From Thermoplasmata archaeon (GTDB taxonomy: Archaea; Thermoplasmatota; Thermoplasmata; Lutacidiplasmatales; SKW197), in the NCBI GenBank assembly GCA_026414225.1, contig JAOAJK010000005.1:74609-108736 (forward strand): a stretch of DNA of 34,128 bases, written 5' to 3'. The notes under the pieces are model-generated. The model ran no database searches and was not told the DNA's origin. It saw nothing but the letters and a program-made list of their open reading frames with translations. Shown here one piece after another: positions 1-7,299 of this stretch. The stretch's first letter is position 1; every line of letters starts with the position of its first letter. The translations under genes were made by a program, and so were the position numbers.

Positions 1-204
1 AGATACAAGGAATTCCAGGAAGAACAGAGGCCTGAAAAGGTATTCATAATAATTGGACTAGGCGGTAGTCCAACATCACCAGAAACAATATACTGTATCC
101 CGCTGGACGAAATAGAATATGCCGGATTATACTTAAACAAGATAGAGCAATATCGCAGGGATGCTGCGGCACCATTTAGATACAGAAATGGGATTCTTTT
201 TTAA
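1..204 (+). CDS. C-terminal fragment of an unknown protein (5' end outside window)
   Basis: Frame 1 is open from the first base to a TAA at 202-204 and gives 67 residues. The fragment has a hydrophobic strand with a glycine turn (VFIIIGLGGSP), then a segment with IPLDEIEYAGLY and a charged helix ending FRYRNGILF. The pattern of a beta strand, a Gly-rich turn, and a short 'IPL..I.Y..LY' segment recalls the ends of some nuclease- or restriction-related archaeal proteins. I cannot assign a family from this piece. Good coding character and a stop followed by non-coding sequence support it as a real gene end. Confidence 0.6.
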   Translation, partial: RYKEFQEEQRPEKVFIIIGLGGSPTSPETIYCIPLDEIEYAGLYLNKIEQYRRDAAAPFRYRNGILF

Positions 205-328
205 GGAAACCATCGGTGAACCCACGCTTCGGGGCATCTTTATAAAGATGTAGGTCTATTTGCCAGGTCTAGAAAACATCTTCAGGGTGAGCATCTATTG
301 GGTCTAATTATTGTGAAGTCAGGATAAA
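205..328. other. Intergenic region between convergent genes, with a 16-bp palindrome
   Basis: This gap separates the end of the partial plus-strand gene from the end of the minus-strand thioredoxin reductase gene. No gene is visible in it. The only structure is a perfect 16-bp palindrome at 235-250 (CATCTTTATAAAGATG). Its position between two converging gene ends fits a bidirectional terminator hairpin better than an operator, but it has no clear adjacent T-tract on either strand. Confidence 0.5.
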
Positions 329-1240
329 CTATATCTTTGTCAAATCCTCATACGCCGACCTGGCGGCAAGGGCACCCTGGGCAGCAGCCACGACCACCTG
401 GTTAAATAGGCCAGTTATATCCCCACAGGCATAGACATGCTTCACATTGGTCCTGCAGTTCTGGTCAACGGCAACATACCCATCTTCCCTAAGAGTTACT
501 CCCAGCATCTTTGGAATCTCGTTCTGCGGGTCATCGCCTATTGCCACAAAAACCCCATTCACCTGAATCTCAGAAACCGTTCCATCGACCCTGTTTTCAA
601 GCCGGAGGGCTTCCACCTTCTTTTCCCCGAGAATCTCCTTCACAACAGTATTCCAGACGAGGTTCACCTTCTTTTCATTCAACCGCTTGTAGTAGACCTC
701 CTCTGCCCGCAGTTTATCTCTTCTGTGAATCAGATAAACCTCAGCACCAAGATCTCTTAGATAAAGGGCTTCCACTGCCGCGGTGTTGCCTCCGCCAATG
801 ACAGCAACCTTCTTATTCCTGAAGAAGAAGCCATCACATGTAGCACAGTAACTCACACCTCTTCCCCTGAGTTTCTGCTCGCCGGGCACTCCAAGTTCCC
901 GGTGTTTTGTACCCGTAGCTATTATTAGCGCCCTTACTTTTTCCCTTTCCCGCCGGGTCTCCAGCTCAAATCCCCTGCCCGTCCCACCAGAAACATCGGC
1001 AACCTTTTCGTCCACAAACTTATCCACATATTTTTTCGCATGATTTTCCATGGCAGCCACAAGATCTGAACCGCTGATTTCCGGAAACCCGAGATAGTTT
1101 TCTATGAGCGGAGAGAGGGCAGCATTGCCTCCAGAAATTCCATGCTCGAAAACAATGGTGCTCAGTCCAAACCTCTTTGCATAAATTGCAGCGGACATCC
1201 CTGCCGGACCAAAACCGATAATTCCCACATCAAATGTCAT
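329..1240 (-). CDS. trxB: Thioredoxin-disulfide reductase, last gene of the secretion/pilus operon
   Basis: 303 residues, the usual size for low-molecular-weight thioredoxin reductase. This cytoplasmic flavoprotein passes electrons from NADPH through FAD to a CxxC pair and on to thioredoxin-like partners. Visible motifs are the FAD dinucleotide site (GIIGFGPAG, 6-14), the redox-active CATC at 132-135, the second nucleotide-binding site (GGGNTA, about 149-154), HRRDKLRAE at 172-180, which is the NADPH-type arginine signature, and the second FAD motif CGD at 272-274. The ATG is preceded by GAGGGA at good spacing. Only 9 bp separate it from the stop of the membrane protein gene upstream, so it is probably co-transcribed with the pilus genes. 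No thioredoxin gene lies beside it. A ferredoxin- or F420-linked variant cannot be excluded, but the HRR signature favours NADPH. Confidence 0.95.
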   Translation of the reverse strand: MTFDVGIIGFGPAGMSAAIYAKRFGLSTIVFEHGISGGNAALSPLIENYLGFPEISGSDLVAAMENHAKKYVDKFVDEKVADVSGGTGRGFELETRREREKVRALIIATGTKHRELGVPGEQKLRGRGVSYCATCDGFFFRNKKVAVIGGGNTAAVEALYLRDLGAEVYLIHRRDKLRAEEVYYKRLNEKKVNLVWNTVVKEILGEKKVEALRLENRVDGTVSEIQVNGVFVAIGDDPQNEIPKMLGVTLREDGYVAVDQNCRTNVKHVYACGDITGLFNQVVVAAAQGALAARSAYEDLTKI

Positions 1241-1249
1241 GGTCTTCCC

Positions 1250-1771
1250 TCACTTGAGATAGACAAAGGTATGATACTGAATATCATAATTTACGGAAAT
1301 TTCCTTTCGCTCTATTACAACCTTATAGACCGTGTTACTGTTAAACGAGACAAATGGTTTCAACGCATCCTTGTAAGCAAGCTCGGCTGGATCCGTGTAG
1401 TAGTTGTGGGCGGAGTCGTTGAGCAGCACTGGATTCCAGGGATGGACATTCACCCTGAAGTTGACATGGGCGGTTCTCGATTTCTGGGTGAGAACCACTG
1501 AATTTTTGGTAATGTTTATGTTGTAGATGTCCCCGTAGAAAACTTTCTGGATTGGAATTCCGCTCTGGTTGGTTTCAAAGGTGATGTATTTTGTAGTGTT
1601 CCCGTTTAACGTGGAAACGCTGTCAATCACATCCGCAATTTTTTTTGCAATCTGGTTGAATTCCGTGTCCCTGATAGTGTTCTGCTGGACAGTGAAGAAG
1701 GCGACCACTGATGCCAGAATTATGAATACTGCAACCGTAATCGCCACATAGGAACTCAACCACTGCCACAT
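1250..1771 (-). CDS. Membrane-anchored pilin-like or pilus accessory protein
   Basis: 173 residues with one N-terminal membrane segment (about residues 6-27, LSSYVAITVAVFIILASVVA) followed by a polar, beta-rich extracellular part containing several N-x-S/T sites. This architecture, directly after ATPase and TadC-like genes, resembles archaeal pilin-like or FlaF/FlaG-type accessory subunits. I see no clear class III (K/R-G) prepilin cleavage site before the hydrophobic stretch, so it may stay as a plain membrane anchor rather than be processed into a filament. The start is the ATG at 1771, 10 bp after the TadC stop and preceded by GGTG. It lies within the five-gene operon. The exact family is not recognised. 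Confidence 0.8.
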   Translation of the reverse strand: MWQWLSSYVAITVAVFIILASVVAFFTVQQNTIRDTEFNQIAKKIADVIDSVSTLNGNTTKYITFETNQSGIPIQKVFYGDIYNINITKNSVVLTQKSRTAHVNFRVNVHPWNPVLLNDSAHNYYTDPAELAYKDALKPFVSFNSNTVYKVVIERKEISVNYDIQYHTFVYLK

Positions 1772-1781
1772 GTCCAGACAC

Positions 1782-3863
1782 CTATACTCCGATTGCCAGC
1801 TGACCCATGACCGTGGTCACGGCATAGATTAGCACCGCGATTGGAAGGGTGGTTGCCGCCATCGCCTTCCGCTCTGACCAATCCTCACCATGTTCCACGC
1901 CAGTGACAAAGTAGATTATGATTAGGTCCGTGAGAATAAGGTAGATTCCCAGGATGAGGTAGAACACATGGATTGAAATCAGCTGGGACTGCGTAATGGC
2001 TATAAGTGTTTTTGAGAGCAGCACATAGAGCGCCGAGGTCATTCCCATAACTATCGGTGCAAACACAATTGCAGTGGTCTTCATCATGCCCGCCGTGCTT
2101 GCCAGTTCTCTGCGAATTTCATGGTCAACCTTCTTCAGGTCCCGCTGGTAGTTTGCAATTTCGATGATGGTCTGACCGGCTGTTAACGGGTCCTTTTTCA
2201 CAATTTCGGTAATGGTCTTGAATGTGACTGCAATGAGTTTAGAAGGAAAATCCTTAAGGATGCCCCGTGTTCTGCTGAAGAGCACTTCATCGAGAGTTTC
2301 GCCAGAAACCTGGATTGAAAACACAATCTTCTTTAGTAGTTCGCCGATTTTTGTGCCCTCCATGCTTTCTGCGGTTCTCTTTAGGGCAACTTCCACCGAA
2401 CTTCCTTCTGCCATCCTGCTTCCGAGCTGGAACAGGGCATCCGGGAACTCTTCCTCCATCTTCATTATGTCGTCTCTTTCCTTCTTGACTGCAAATACCG
2501 TGGTTCCGCAGTAGTAGGCAATGCCAAGTCCAATTCCGACAATGATAGGCAGGGGCCCGATATAATAATAGATTGTGCCCTCAGGTGCAAGGACCATCGG
2601 AATTGATATGAGCGAAATCCCGACTGCAAGAATGATGGAAGTTATGAAAATTGCATTTTTCTTTTTCTGGCTCAGTTTGGACTTGACATTTGGTGGGGGT
2701 GTAGTTCCAGGCCTTCTCCCCAGGATGTAGTAAGCATACCCGAAGGTGATCACAGGGAAAAGAATGTCCATAAGTACGACCAGTGTGACTGTATTATCCG
2801 ATGCCTGCTGGGCTCCAGTAATGCCTGCCGCAGCCGAGGACCCCTCTGTGGGTATCGTAAGATTGATGTTCACAAGCGAAATCATCGGGAGCATTGCTCC
2901 GATCACCATTGGCATCAGAATCCCTATCGCAAACAGAATCGTTGTCGGCCCGGAGAGTGAAGCAGCAAATTCATCAATTTTCTTCTTTGTGCCCAGAAGC
3001 ACGATGTCCTTGGCTTTCTCAAGGTTCCGCTTCAACCCTTCCTCGCTGCGCTCGAACACAGCCATTCTTATGGCATAGAGTGCCCGTTTCAAATCCTCAT
3101 TCCAGTAACCCCATTCGTACGCAAAATCAAGAAATGAATCCTCAATCGTGTTAAATTTCCTGGTGTAGATGTTCCAGATGACTTTTTTCAAACCGGAGGC
3201 AAGGGGTTCATCTGTGTTTTCTGCCGCGAAGGCAACCGCTTTATCCAGTGCAGGCGTGAGGCTCATCGACATGACCATGTAGTTCACCGCTTCAGGTGCC
3301 CTACCAAGCATCCTCACCTTCAAACGGTTCGAAAGAATCTTCGGATAGTTGAACAGGAACACAAACATAAACATTGGAAGGAAAGCGGTGGGAAGAATCA
3401 TGTATATAAGATACATGGTAATGTCTATCGGAATTAATACATAGATTACCATGGCAATGATCATCATGATGATGAACAGGAGCATCGTCATGAAGATGGA
3501 GAGGAATTCCACCTCATGGTATTCCACATCTATGCCTGCAAAATAGACCATTTTCTTAAACTCTGCCTGCTTGTACACCTTTGCGGCATTATCAAATTCT
3601 CGCTTTGCCTTTTCATACTTCTTGAGCGCTTGAGAATATCTTGGATCGTCCTTGGTGTAGATGTACTCTGCAGTGGAGAGGTTGTTCTCCGCAAGTTTGA
3701 GTTCTCTGTACTTTCGCTCATAGAACTTCTGGAGTTTTTTCTGACGTTTTTCAAGGGCGGCCTGTTTCGGGCCAAACCACTTATTCACCTTTTTACAGAG
3801 TTTGAGATACCAGAGACCTTCTTCAATATCTGGCAATGCTTCCTTCTTTTTTTTCTCAGGCAT
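1782..3863 (-). CDS. TadC/FlaJ-like membrane platform protein with two T2SSF domains
   Basis: 693 residues. It is the inner-membrane platform of a type IV pilus/type II secretion-like machine and works with the ATPase encoded just upstream. After a lysine- and glutamate-rich, probably coiled-coil N-terminal region (about 15-110) there are membrane segments. A first T2SSF-type cytoplasmic domain follows (around MSMSLTPALDKAVAFAAEN), then more membrane helices, a second T2SSF domain (around FPDALFQLGSRMAEGSSVEV and IQVSGETLDEVLFSR), and final helices. Duplication within one chain is known in archaeal TadC homologues. I chose the ATG at 3863: it overlaps the ATPase stop by 8 nt and has AGGAG 8 nt upstream. 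A TTG six codons earlier would bury that ribosome site inside the gene. Confidence 0.9.
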   Translation of the reverse strand: MPEKKKKEALPDIEEGLWYLKLCKKVNKWFGPKQAALEKRQKKLQKFYERKYRELKLAENNLSTAEYIYTKDDPRYSQALKKYEKAKREFDNAAKVYKQAEFKKMVYFAGIDVEYHEVEFLSIFMTMLLFIIMMIIAMVIYVLIPIDITMYLIYMILPTAFLPMFMFVFLFNYPKILSNRLKVRMLGRAPEAVNYMVMSMSLTPALDKAVAFAAENTDEPLASGLKKVIWNIYTRKFNTIEDSFLDFAYEWGYWNEDLKRALYAIRMAVFERSEEGLKRNLEKAKDIVLLGTKKKIDEFAASLSGPTTILFAIGILMPMVIGAMLPMISLVNINLTIPTEGSSAAAGITGAQQASDNTVTLVVLMDILFPVITFGYAYYILGRRPGTTPPPNVKSKLSQKKKNAIFITSIILAVGISLISIPMVLAPEGTIYYYIGPLPIIVGIGLGIAYYCGTTVFAVKKERDDIMKMEEEFPDALFQLGSRMAEGSSVEVALKRTAESMEGTKIGELLKKIVFSIQVSGETLDEVLFSRTRGILKDFPSKLIAVTFKTITEIVKKDPLTAGQTIIEIANYQRDLKKVDHEIRRELASTAGMMKTTAIVFAPIVMGMTSALYVLLSKTLIAITQSQLISIHVFYLILGIYLILTDLIIIYFVTGVEHGEDWSERKAMAATTLPIAVLIYAVTTVMGQLAIGV

Positions 3864-6432
3864 ATTTAACGCTCCTTTCAAACCATTTATTCCACTCGTT
3901 CAGCAATGCCACATAATCCAGCTTTTTCTTGCTCGTGTAATGTCTCTCGAGAATCTGCCAGAATGCATTGTTGGAAGCGGCTACCCATTTTGCTGTCAGC
4001 ACCTGGGGTTTGTTGTATGCTTTTGCGTATTCCACAATCTTTGCTCTGTAAGCTGCTCTGACACCGATGTTCTGGATTGCCTCCCAGTAATCTATGCCCC
4101 ATGAGTCAGCAATCGCCTTGATTCTCTCTGAATTTTTCTTGAAAACCTCGGTTTCCAGGAGTGTGTCAGAATGTTCATCATACTTCATCAGGTCATTGAA
4201 CTGCCCTTCTTTTCCCTCTTCCTTCACGACCTCTGATATCTGGGTTATTCTTCTCAACTGTTTTTGAGTCCCACCGGGGCTTGTCAAACCCGCAACCACC
4301 ACGACGTCCGTTGCGTTGAATGACTTGGGTGGAATTCCTATATCGAAAACCACTCTTTCGTAGATCGCTCTCGGTGTGTTACCGTGGATAGTACCCAGCA
4401 CTGCACTGCCCGCAGTCCCGGCCCTCATTGCCTCGTAAAGGGTTTTTGCTTCGGCACCTCTTACCTCACCGAGTACGATTGCACTCTCACCGAGACGGAG
4501 CGAAACTTTAAGCGCATCATCCGCGGTCAGTTCTCCCTTGCCTCCGAGAGAGCTCTGGACAAAGATACCCTGCACCTTGTAGCCCAGTTCTCTCATTTCA
4601 GGCACTGGCAACTCAAGTGTATCTTCTATTGTAATTATCCTCTGGCTCTGCGGAAACTCGAGCATGAGAGCACCTACAAGTGATGTCTTACCAGAACCCC
4701 TGCTTCCTGTAACCAGGATTGTGGAGCGGCCATCGATCAGGAAGGAGAGCAAGCCCGCACCAAGCGGGGATAAGCTCCCGAGATAAATCAGTTTCAATAA
4801 TGTCCACGGGTCCGTGGAGTGTCTTCTCAATGCAAATGCTATGCCTTCCGGGCTGAGCGGTTTCCCGATGACAGTAACTCTAGTATTGTATTCCTTAATA
4901 TCTGTTTCGAGCACAGGCATTGCTTCGGAGAAGGGTCTCCCGCTTTCAAGTCGGAATCTGGAAAGTAGTGCCTCTGCGTCCTCATCACCGACCGTCACAT
5001 TGGTCAGGCACTTATCACCAACCCTCGGGTCATTGTAGCCACCTACTCTCAGGTGCACACGGTTCTCCGATGCAGGGGCATCTATATATACATCCTGAAC
5101 AAACTTGTCTTCAAGCATCGTTTCCACAACACCGAGTCCTGCCACATACTTCGTGAGAATCTGGGCCAGCTTGTTAACTGTAGCAATCTCTTCGGCCCTT
5201 GTCATTCCGATGTTTATTCCGTGCTTCTTCGCAAGCTTGTAAATCAATCGGGTGCCCAGTTTGGTGACATAGGTCTTTGTCTGCGATAATCTTGTGAGCT
5301 GGATGTGCTTCGGGTAGTGCTGGCTTAGCTCCTCTCTTGCAATCTGGACAAGCTGCATGTGTTCTATCGGGAGCTGATATTCGTAAAGGGTTACATGGTA
5401 GAGCACATCAATCTGGTTAGGAATGGTGTAAAGTTCTACCTTCGCATCCTTCACATAGTATTCCCTTATTTTCACCCCGTCGTCAGGAGGTTTGGGTGCC
5501 ACCCATGAGGATGAGAAGCCTGGCCTGAACATGTGGTTTTTGTCCAGGATTCTGTTTATACCTTTTTTCAATCCCACAATATCCACTTTACTTATGGACT
5601 GGAGGATGTTTCCGAGTGGAGACCTCCCGTACCTTTCCATCCCAGGTTCCCGTGGTGTCGGACGCAAAACAGGTGTTGGTTCCTGATAACCCATCTGGGA
5701 TTCGGGGGCAGCAGCTCCAGGTGGTGAGTATCTTTGGGTGGGTACAACTTCTGGAGTCGCGGCCTGGGTGTATTGTGGCTGTGTGGTTGTTGCTCTCGGA
5801 GGTTGTGTCATGTCGGTGCTCCTCGCCTCCCAGAGCGGTTGCTGGGCATGTTGTGGGGGTGGTGTTGATGGTTGTGGCGGGGGATTGTAGGCGGGGGGTG
5901 GAGCTTGCTGGGGTGGTGGTTGGTAAGCTGGCTCTGCGATTCTCGGTGGAGGGGTATAGGAGGGTTGCGGTTGCTCGGCTGGCTTCGGGGGTGCGGTGTA
6001 TCTTCTTTCCGTACTCGGAGTTACCGTGACTGCGGGGGATGGTGGTGGAGTTGCAGGTGGGGGTGAAGAGGGTGGGGGAGCCGCTGGCTGTGGCGGAGGC
6101 GAGGAGGTAGGTGGAGGTGTTTGTTGCTGTGGGGGAGGTGTATAGGTAGGTGGTGGAGAGTAGGCAGTTTGAGACGGGTCCGGCGATTTGGGAGGTGCCG
6201 TGTATCTTCTTTCGGTTGTCGGTGAGACAGGCATCCCTGGGCCCGGGGCAGGTGCTCCAGGTGGAGAAGCTGGTGGTGGCTGTGCCGTCCTCGGAAGCGG
6301 TGTAGCGCACATTCTACAGTTAGTTTCTATCGGACTGTTCAATGTGCCGCACTTCGGGCAAACTTTAAGGTTCTTATCACCTTCACCATACGACTGTGAC
6401 CTATCCGGTCTTTTTCCTCTGCGGTCTGCCAA
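3856..6432 (-). CDS. GspE/FlaI/TadA-type secretion ATPase with zinc ribbon and proline-rich N-terminus
   Basis: 858 residues. It is a hexameric ATPase family member that would power pilus assembly or secretion. Residues 25-42 form a zinc ribbon (CPKC, then CRMC at 39-42). Residues about 48-265 are a low-complexity Pro/Gln/Thr linker in which the segment TERRYTAPPKP occurs twice. The conserved N-terminal domain begins near residue 280. The ATPase core has a Walker A (GSRGSGKTS, near 575), an acidic Walker B-type region, GEVRGAEAKTLYEA near 650 and TIHGNTPRAIYERV near 680. The start is TTG at 6432, preceded by GAGGTGA. It lies 10 bp after the Cys-rich gene and overlaps the TadC gene. The ribbon and linker are unusual additions; typical archaeal homologues are near 500-600 residues. 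Confidence 0.93.
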   Translation of the reverse strand: MADRRGKRPDRSQSYGEGDKNLKVCPKCGTLNSPIETNCRMCATPLPRTAQPPPASPPGAPAPGPGMPVSPTTERRYTAPPKSPDPSQTAYSPPPTYTPPPQQQTPPPTSSPPPQPAAPPPSSPPPATPPPSPAVTVTPSTERRYTAPPKPAEQPQPSYTPPPRIAEPAYQPPPQQAPPPAYNPPPQPSTPPPQHAQQPLWEARSTDMTQPPRATTTQPQYTQAATPEVVPTQRYSPPGAAAPESQMGYQEPTPVLRPTPREPGMERYGRSPLGNILQSISKVDIVGLKKGINRILDKNHMFRPGFSSSWVAPKPPDDGVKIREYYVKDAKVELYTIPNQIDVLYHVTLYEYQLPIEHMQLVQIAREELSQHYPKHIQLTRLSQTKTYVTKLGTRLIYKLAKKHGINIGMTRAEEIATVNKLAQILTKYVAGLGVVETMLEDKFVQDVYIDAPASENRVHLRVGGYNDPRVGDKCLTNVTVGDEDAEALLSRFRLESGRPFSEAMPVLETDIKEYNTRVTVIGKPLSPEGIAFALRRHSTDPWTLLKLIYLGSLSPLGAGLLSFLIDGRSTILVTGSRGSGKTSLVGALMLEFPQSQRIITIEDTLELPVPEMRELGYKVQGIFVQSSLGGKGELTADDALKVSLRLGESAIVLGEVRGAEAKTLYEAMRAGTAGSAVLGTIHGNTPRAIYERVVFDIGIPPKSFNATDVVVVAGLTSPGGTQKQLRRITQISEVVKEEGKEGQFNDLMKYDEHSDTLLETEVFKKNSERIKAIADSWGIDYWEAIQNIGVRAAYRAKIVEYAKAYNKPQVLTAKWVAASNNAFWQILERHYTSKKKLDYVALLNEWNKWFERSVKYA

Positions 6433-6442
6433 TTTATCACCT

Positions 6443-7060
6443 CTATGTTATAATCTTGAATCCCATATACAGGATATAGGTTCTGAGATCTTCAAGCTGA
6501 TTATGTAAATAAACGAAATCACCAATAGTGGTTTCGATGCATGGAGCGCAGCCCTCGGTTGGGGTTGCCCTTTCCAGTGCGCTCACCTTCATTCCAAACT
6601 CTGCGTAAAATTCCCCGATATCCCTGTAAAGCTTGCTCTTTAGCATCGGGAAAAGAATCTGGGGGTTGTATGCGCATCTGGGACAGTTTACACCCCTTTT
6701 CCTCCTTGCCTCCGCCTTGGACGCATCCTCTCCAGGCTGCGGTGCCAGAAGGGCTGGTGGTCTCACTGAAAGTTGGTCCAGTGTCGAGCCAACCTGGACA
6801 ATTTTCTTAAGCAGCACCATTGCATCTCCAAAGTACTGCCTTTCCACAAAGTGAGCAAGGGTGAGAATGTCAACATTTTCTTCTTCAGTTAGAGCTTTTA
6901 GAACACCTGTAAGGCATGCCTGGTTATCCAGGCCGCCGGCACCCCCACATTCCTTGCATCTGGTGACCATTTTTATAAGCCTGCCTTCCTGCACCACATC
7001 ATATTCACACATCGGCTGCTCTTCGATTTTCTTTACCTGTGCACCTCTTCTTCCGAACAT
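6443..7060 (-). CDS. Cys-rich protein, first gene of the pilus/secretion operon
   Basis: 205 residues, soluble, with no membrane segment. It has eight cysteines that fall into two groups: C18, CKEC at 35-38 and C49; then CPRC at 126-129 and CAPC at 171-174. This would suit two four-cysteine zinc sites or redox-active pairs. The pattern resembles, from memory, the cysteine-containing N-terminal region that precedes the ATPase core in some euryarchaeal GspE/PilB-like proteins; here it would be a separate polypeptide. That resemblance is inference. The ATG at 7060 follows AAAGGGG, and a TATA box lies at 7098-7105, so this is the first gene of the operon. The stop is 10 bp before the ATPase start. 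Confidence 0.85.
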   Translation of the reverse strand: MFGRRGAQVKKIEEQPMCEYDVVQEGRLIKMVTRCKECGGAGGLDNQACLTGVLKALTEEENVDILTLAHFVERQYFGDAMVLLKKIVQVGSTLDQLSVRPPALLAPQPGEDASKAEARRKRGVNCPRCAYNPQILFPMLKSKLYRDIGEFYAEFGMKVSALERATPTEGCAPCIETTIGDFVYLHNQLEDLRTYILYMGFKIIT

Positions 7061-7097
7061 GGTTTACGCCCCTTTCGCTCCTATAATTACATACAAG

Positions 7098-7105
7098 TAT
7101 ATAAA
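7098..7105 (-). promoter_or_regulatory. TATA box for the five-gene secretion/pilus operon
   Basis: On the minus strand the sequence reads TTTATATA, centred about 42 nt upstream of the ATG at 7060. This predicts a transcript start near 7075 and a short leader carrying AAAGGGG. It ends only about 7 bp from the direct repeat that flanks the MITE-like element. Confidence 0.6.
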
Positions 7106-7111
7106 CTATTA

Positions 7112-7119
7112 TTCCACAG
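7112..7119. repeat. Left target-site duplication of the MITE-like element
   Basis: TTCCACAG directly abuts the left terminal inverted repeat. The identical octamer abuts the right end at 7288-7295. Confidence 0.8.
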
Positions 7120-7287
7120 TGCTGTGTTGCGTAAATTTTGAAGAACACATTTTACCGTAACGCGATGCAAGAGGATAGAGACCTTACTACCAGGAAGAAC
7201 ACAAGATGCGGTGTATCATGTTCCCCTTTATTTTTTCTCCTTCCTACATTCGGCAAATATTCCAGCGATAACTTACGCAACACAGCA
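7120..7287. mobile_element. MITE-like element, 168 bp, with perfect 15-bp terminal inverted repeats
   Basis: TGCTGTGTTGCGTAA at 7120-7134 is exactly repeated in inverted orientation at 7273-7287. The element is flanked on both sides by TTCCACAG (7112-7119 and 7288-7295), which is an 8-bp target-site duplication. The interior has no convincing gene. It contains a 10-bp direct repeat (GAAGAACACA, near 7140 and 7194). Size, perfect ends and target duplication are those of a non-autonomous DNA transposon mobilised by a transposase elsewhere. It sits between the nitrilase stop and the pilus operon promoter and interrupts no reading frame. The parent family is unknown. Confidence 0.85.
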
Positions 7288-7295
7288 TTCCACAG
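7288..7295. repeat. Right target-site duplication of the MITE-like element
   Basis: TTCCACAG directly follows the right terminal inverted repeat and lies 4 bp past the nitrilase-family stop codon. It matches the left copy at 7112-7119 exactly. Confidence 0.8.
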
Positions 7296-7299
7296 CATC

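Noticed and set aside
5588-6310. 240-residue reading frame on the minus strand, rich in Ser/Thr/Pro
   Set aside because: It is a shifted frame of the proline-rich linker of the secretion ATPase. The repetitive GC-skewed DNA lacks stops in several frames, and the ATPase frame is continuous with conserved domains.
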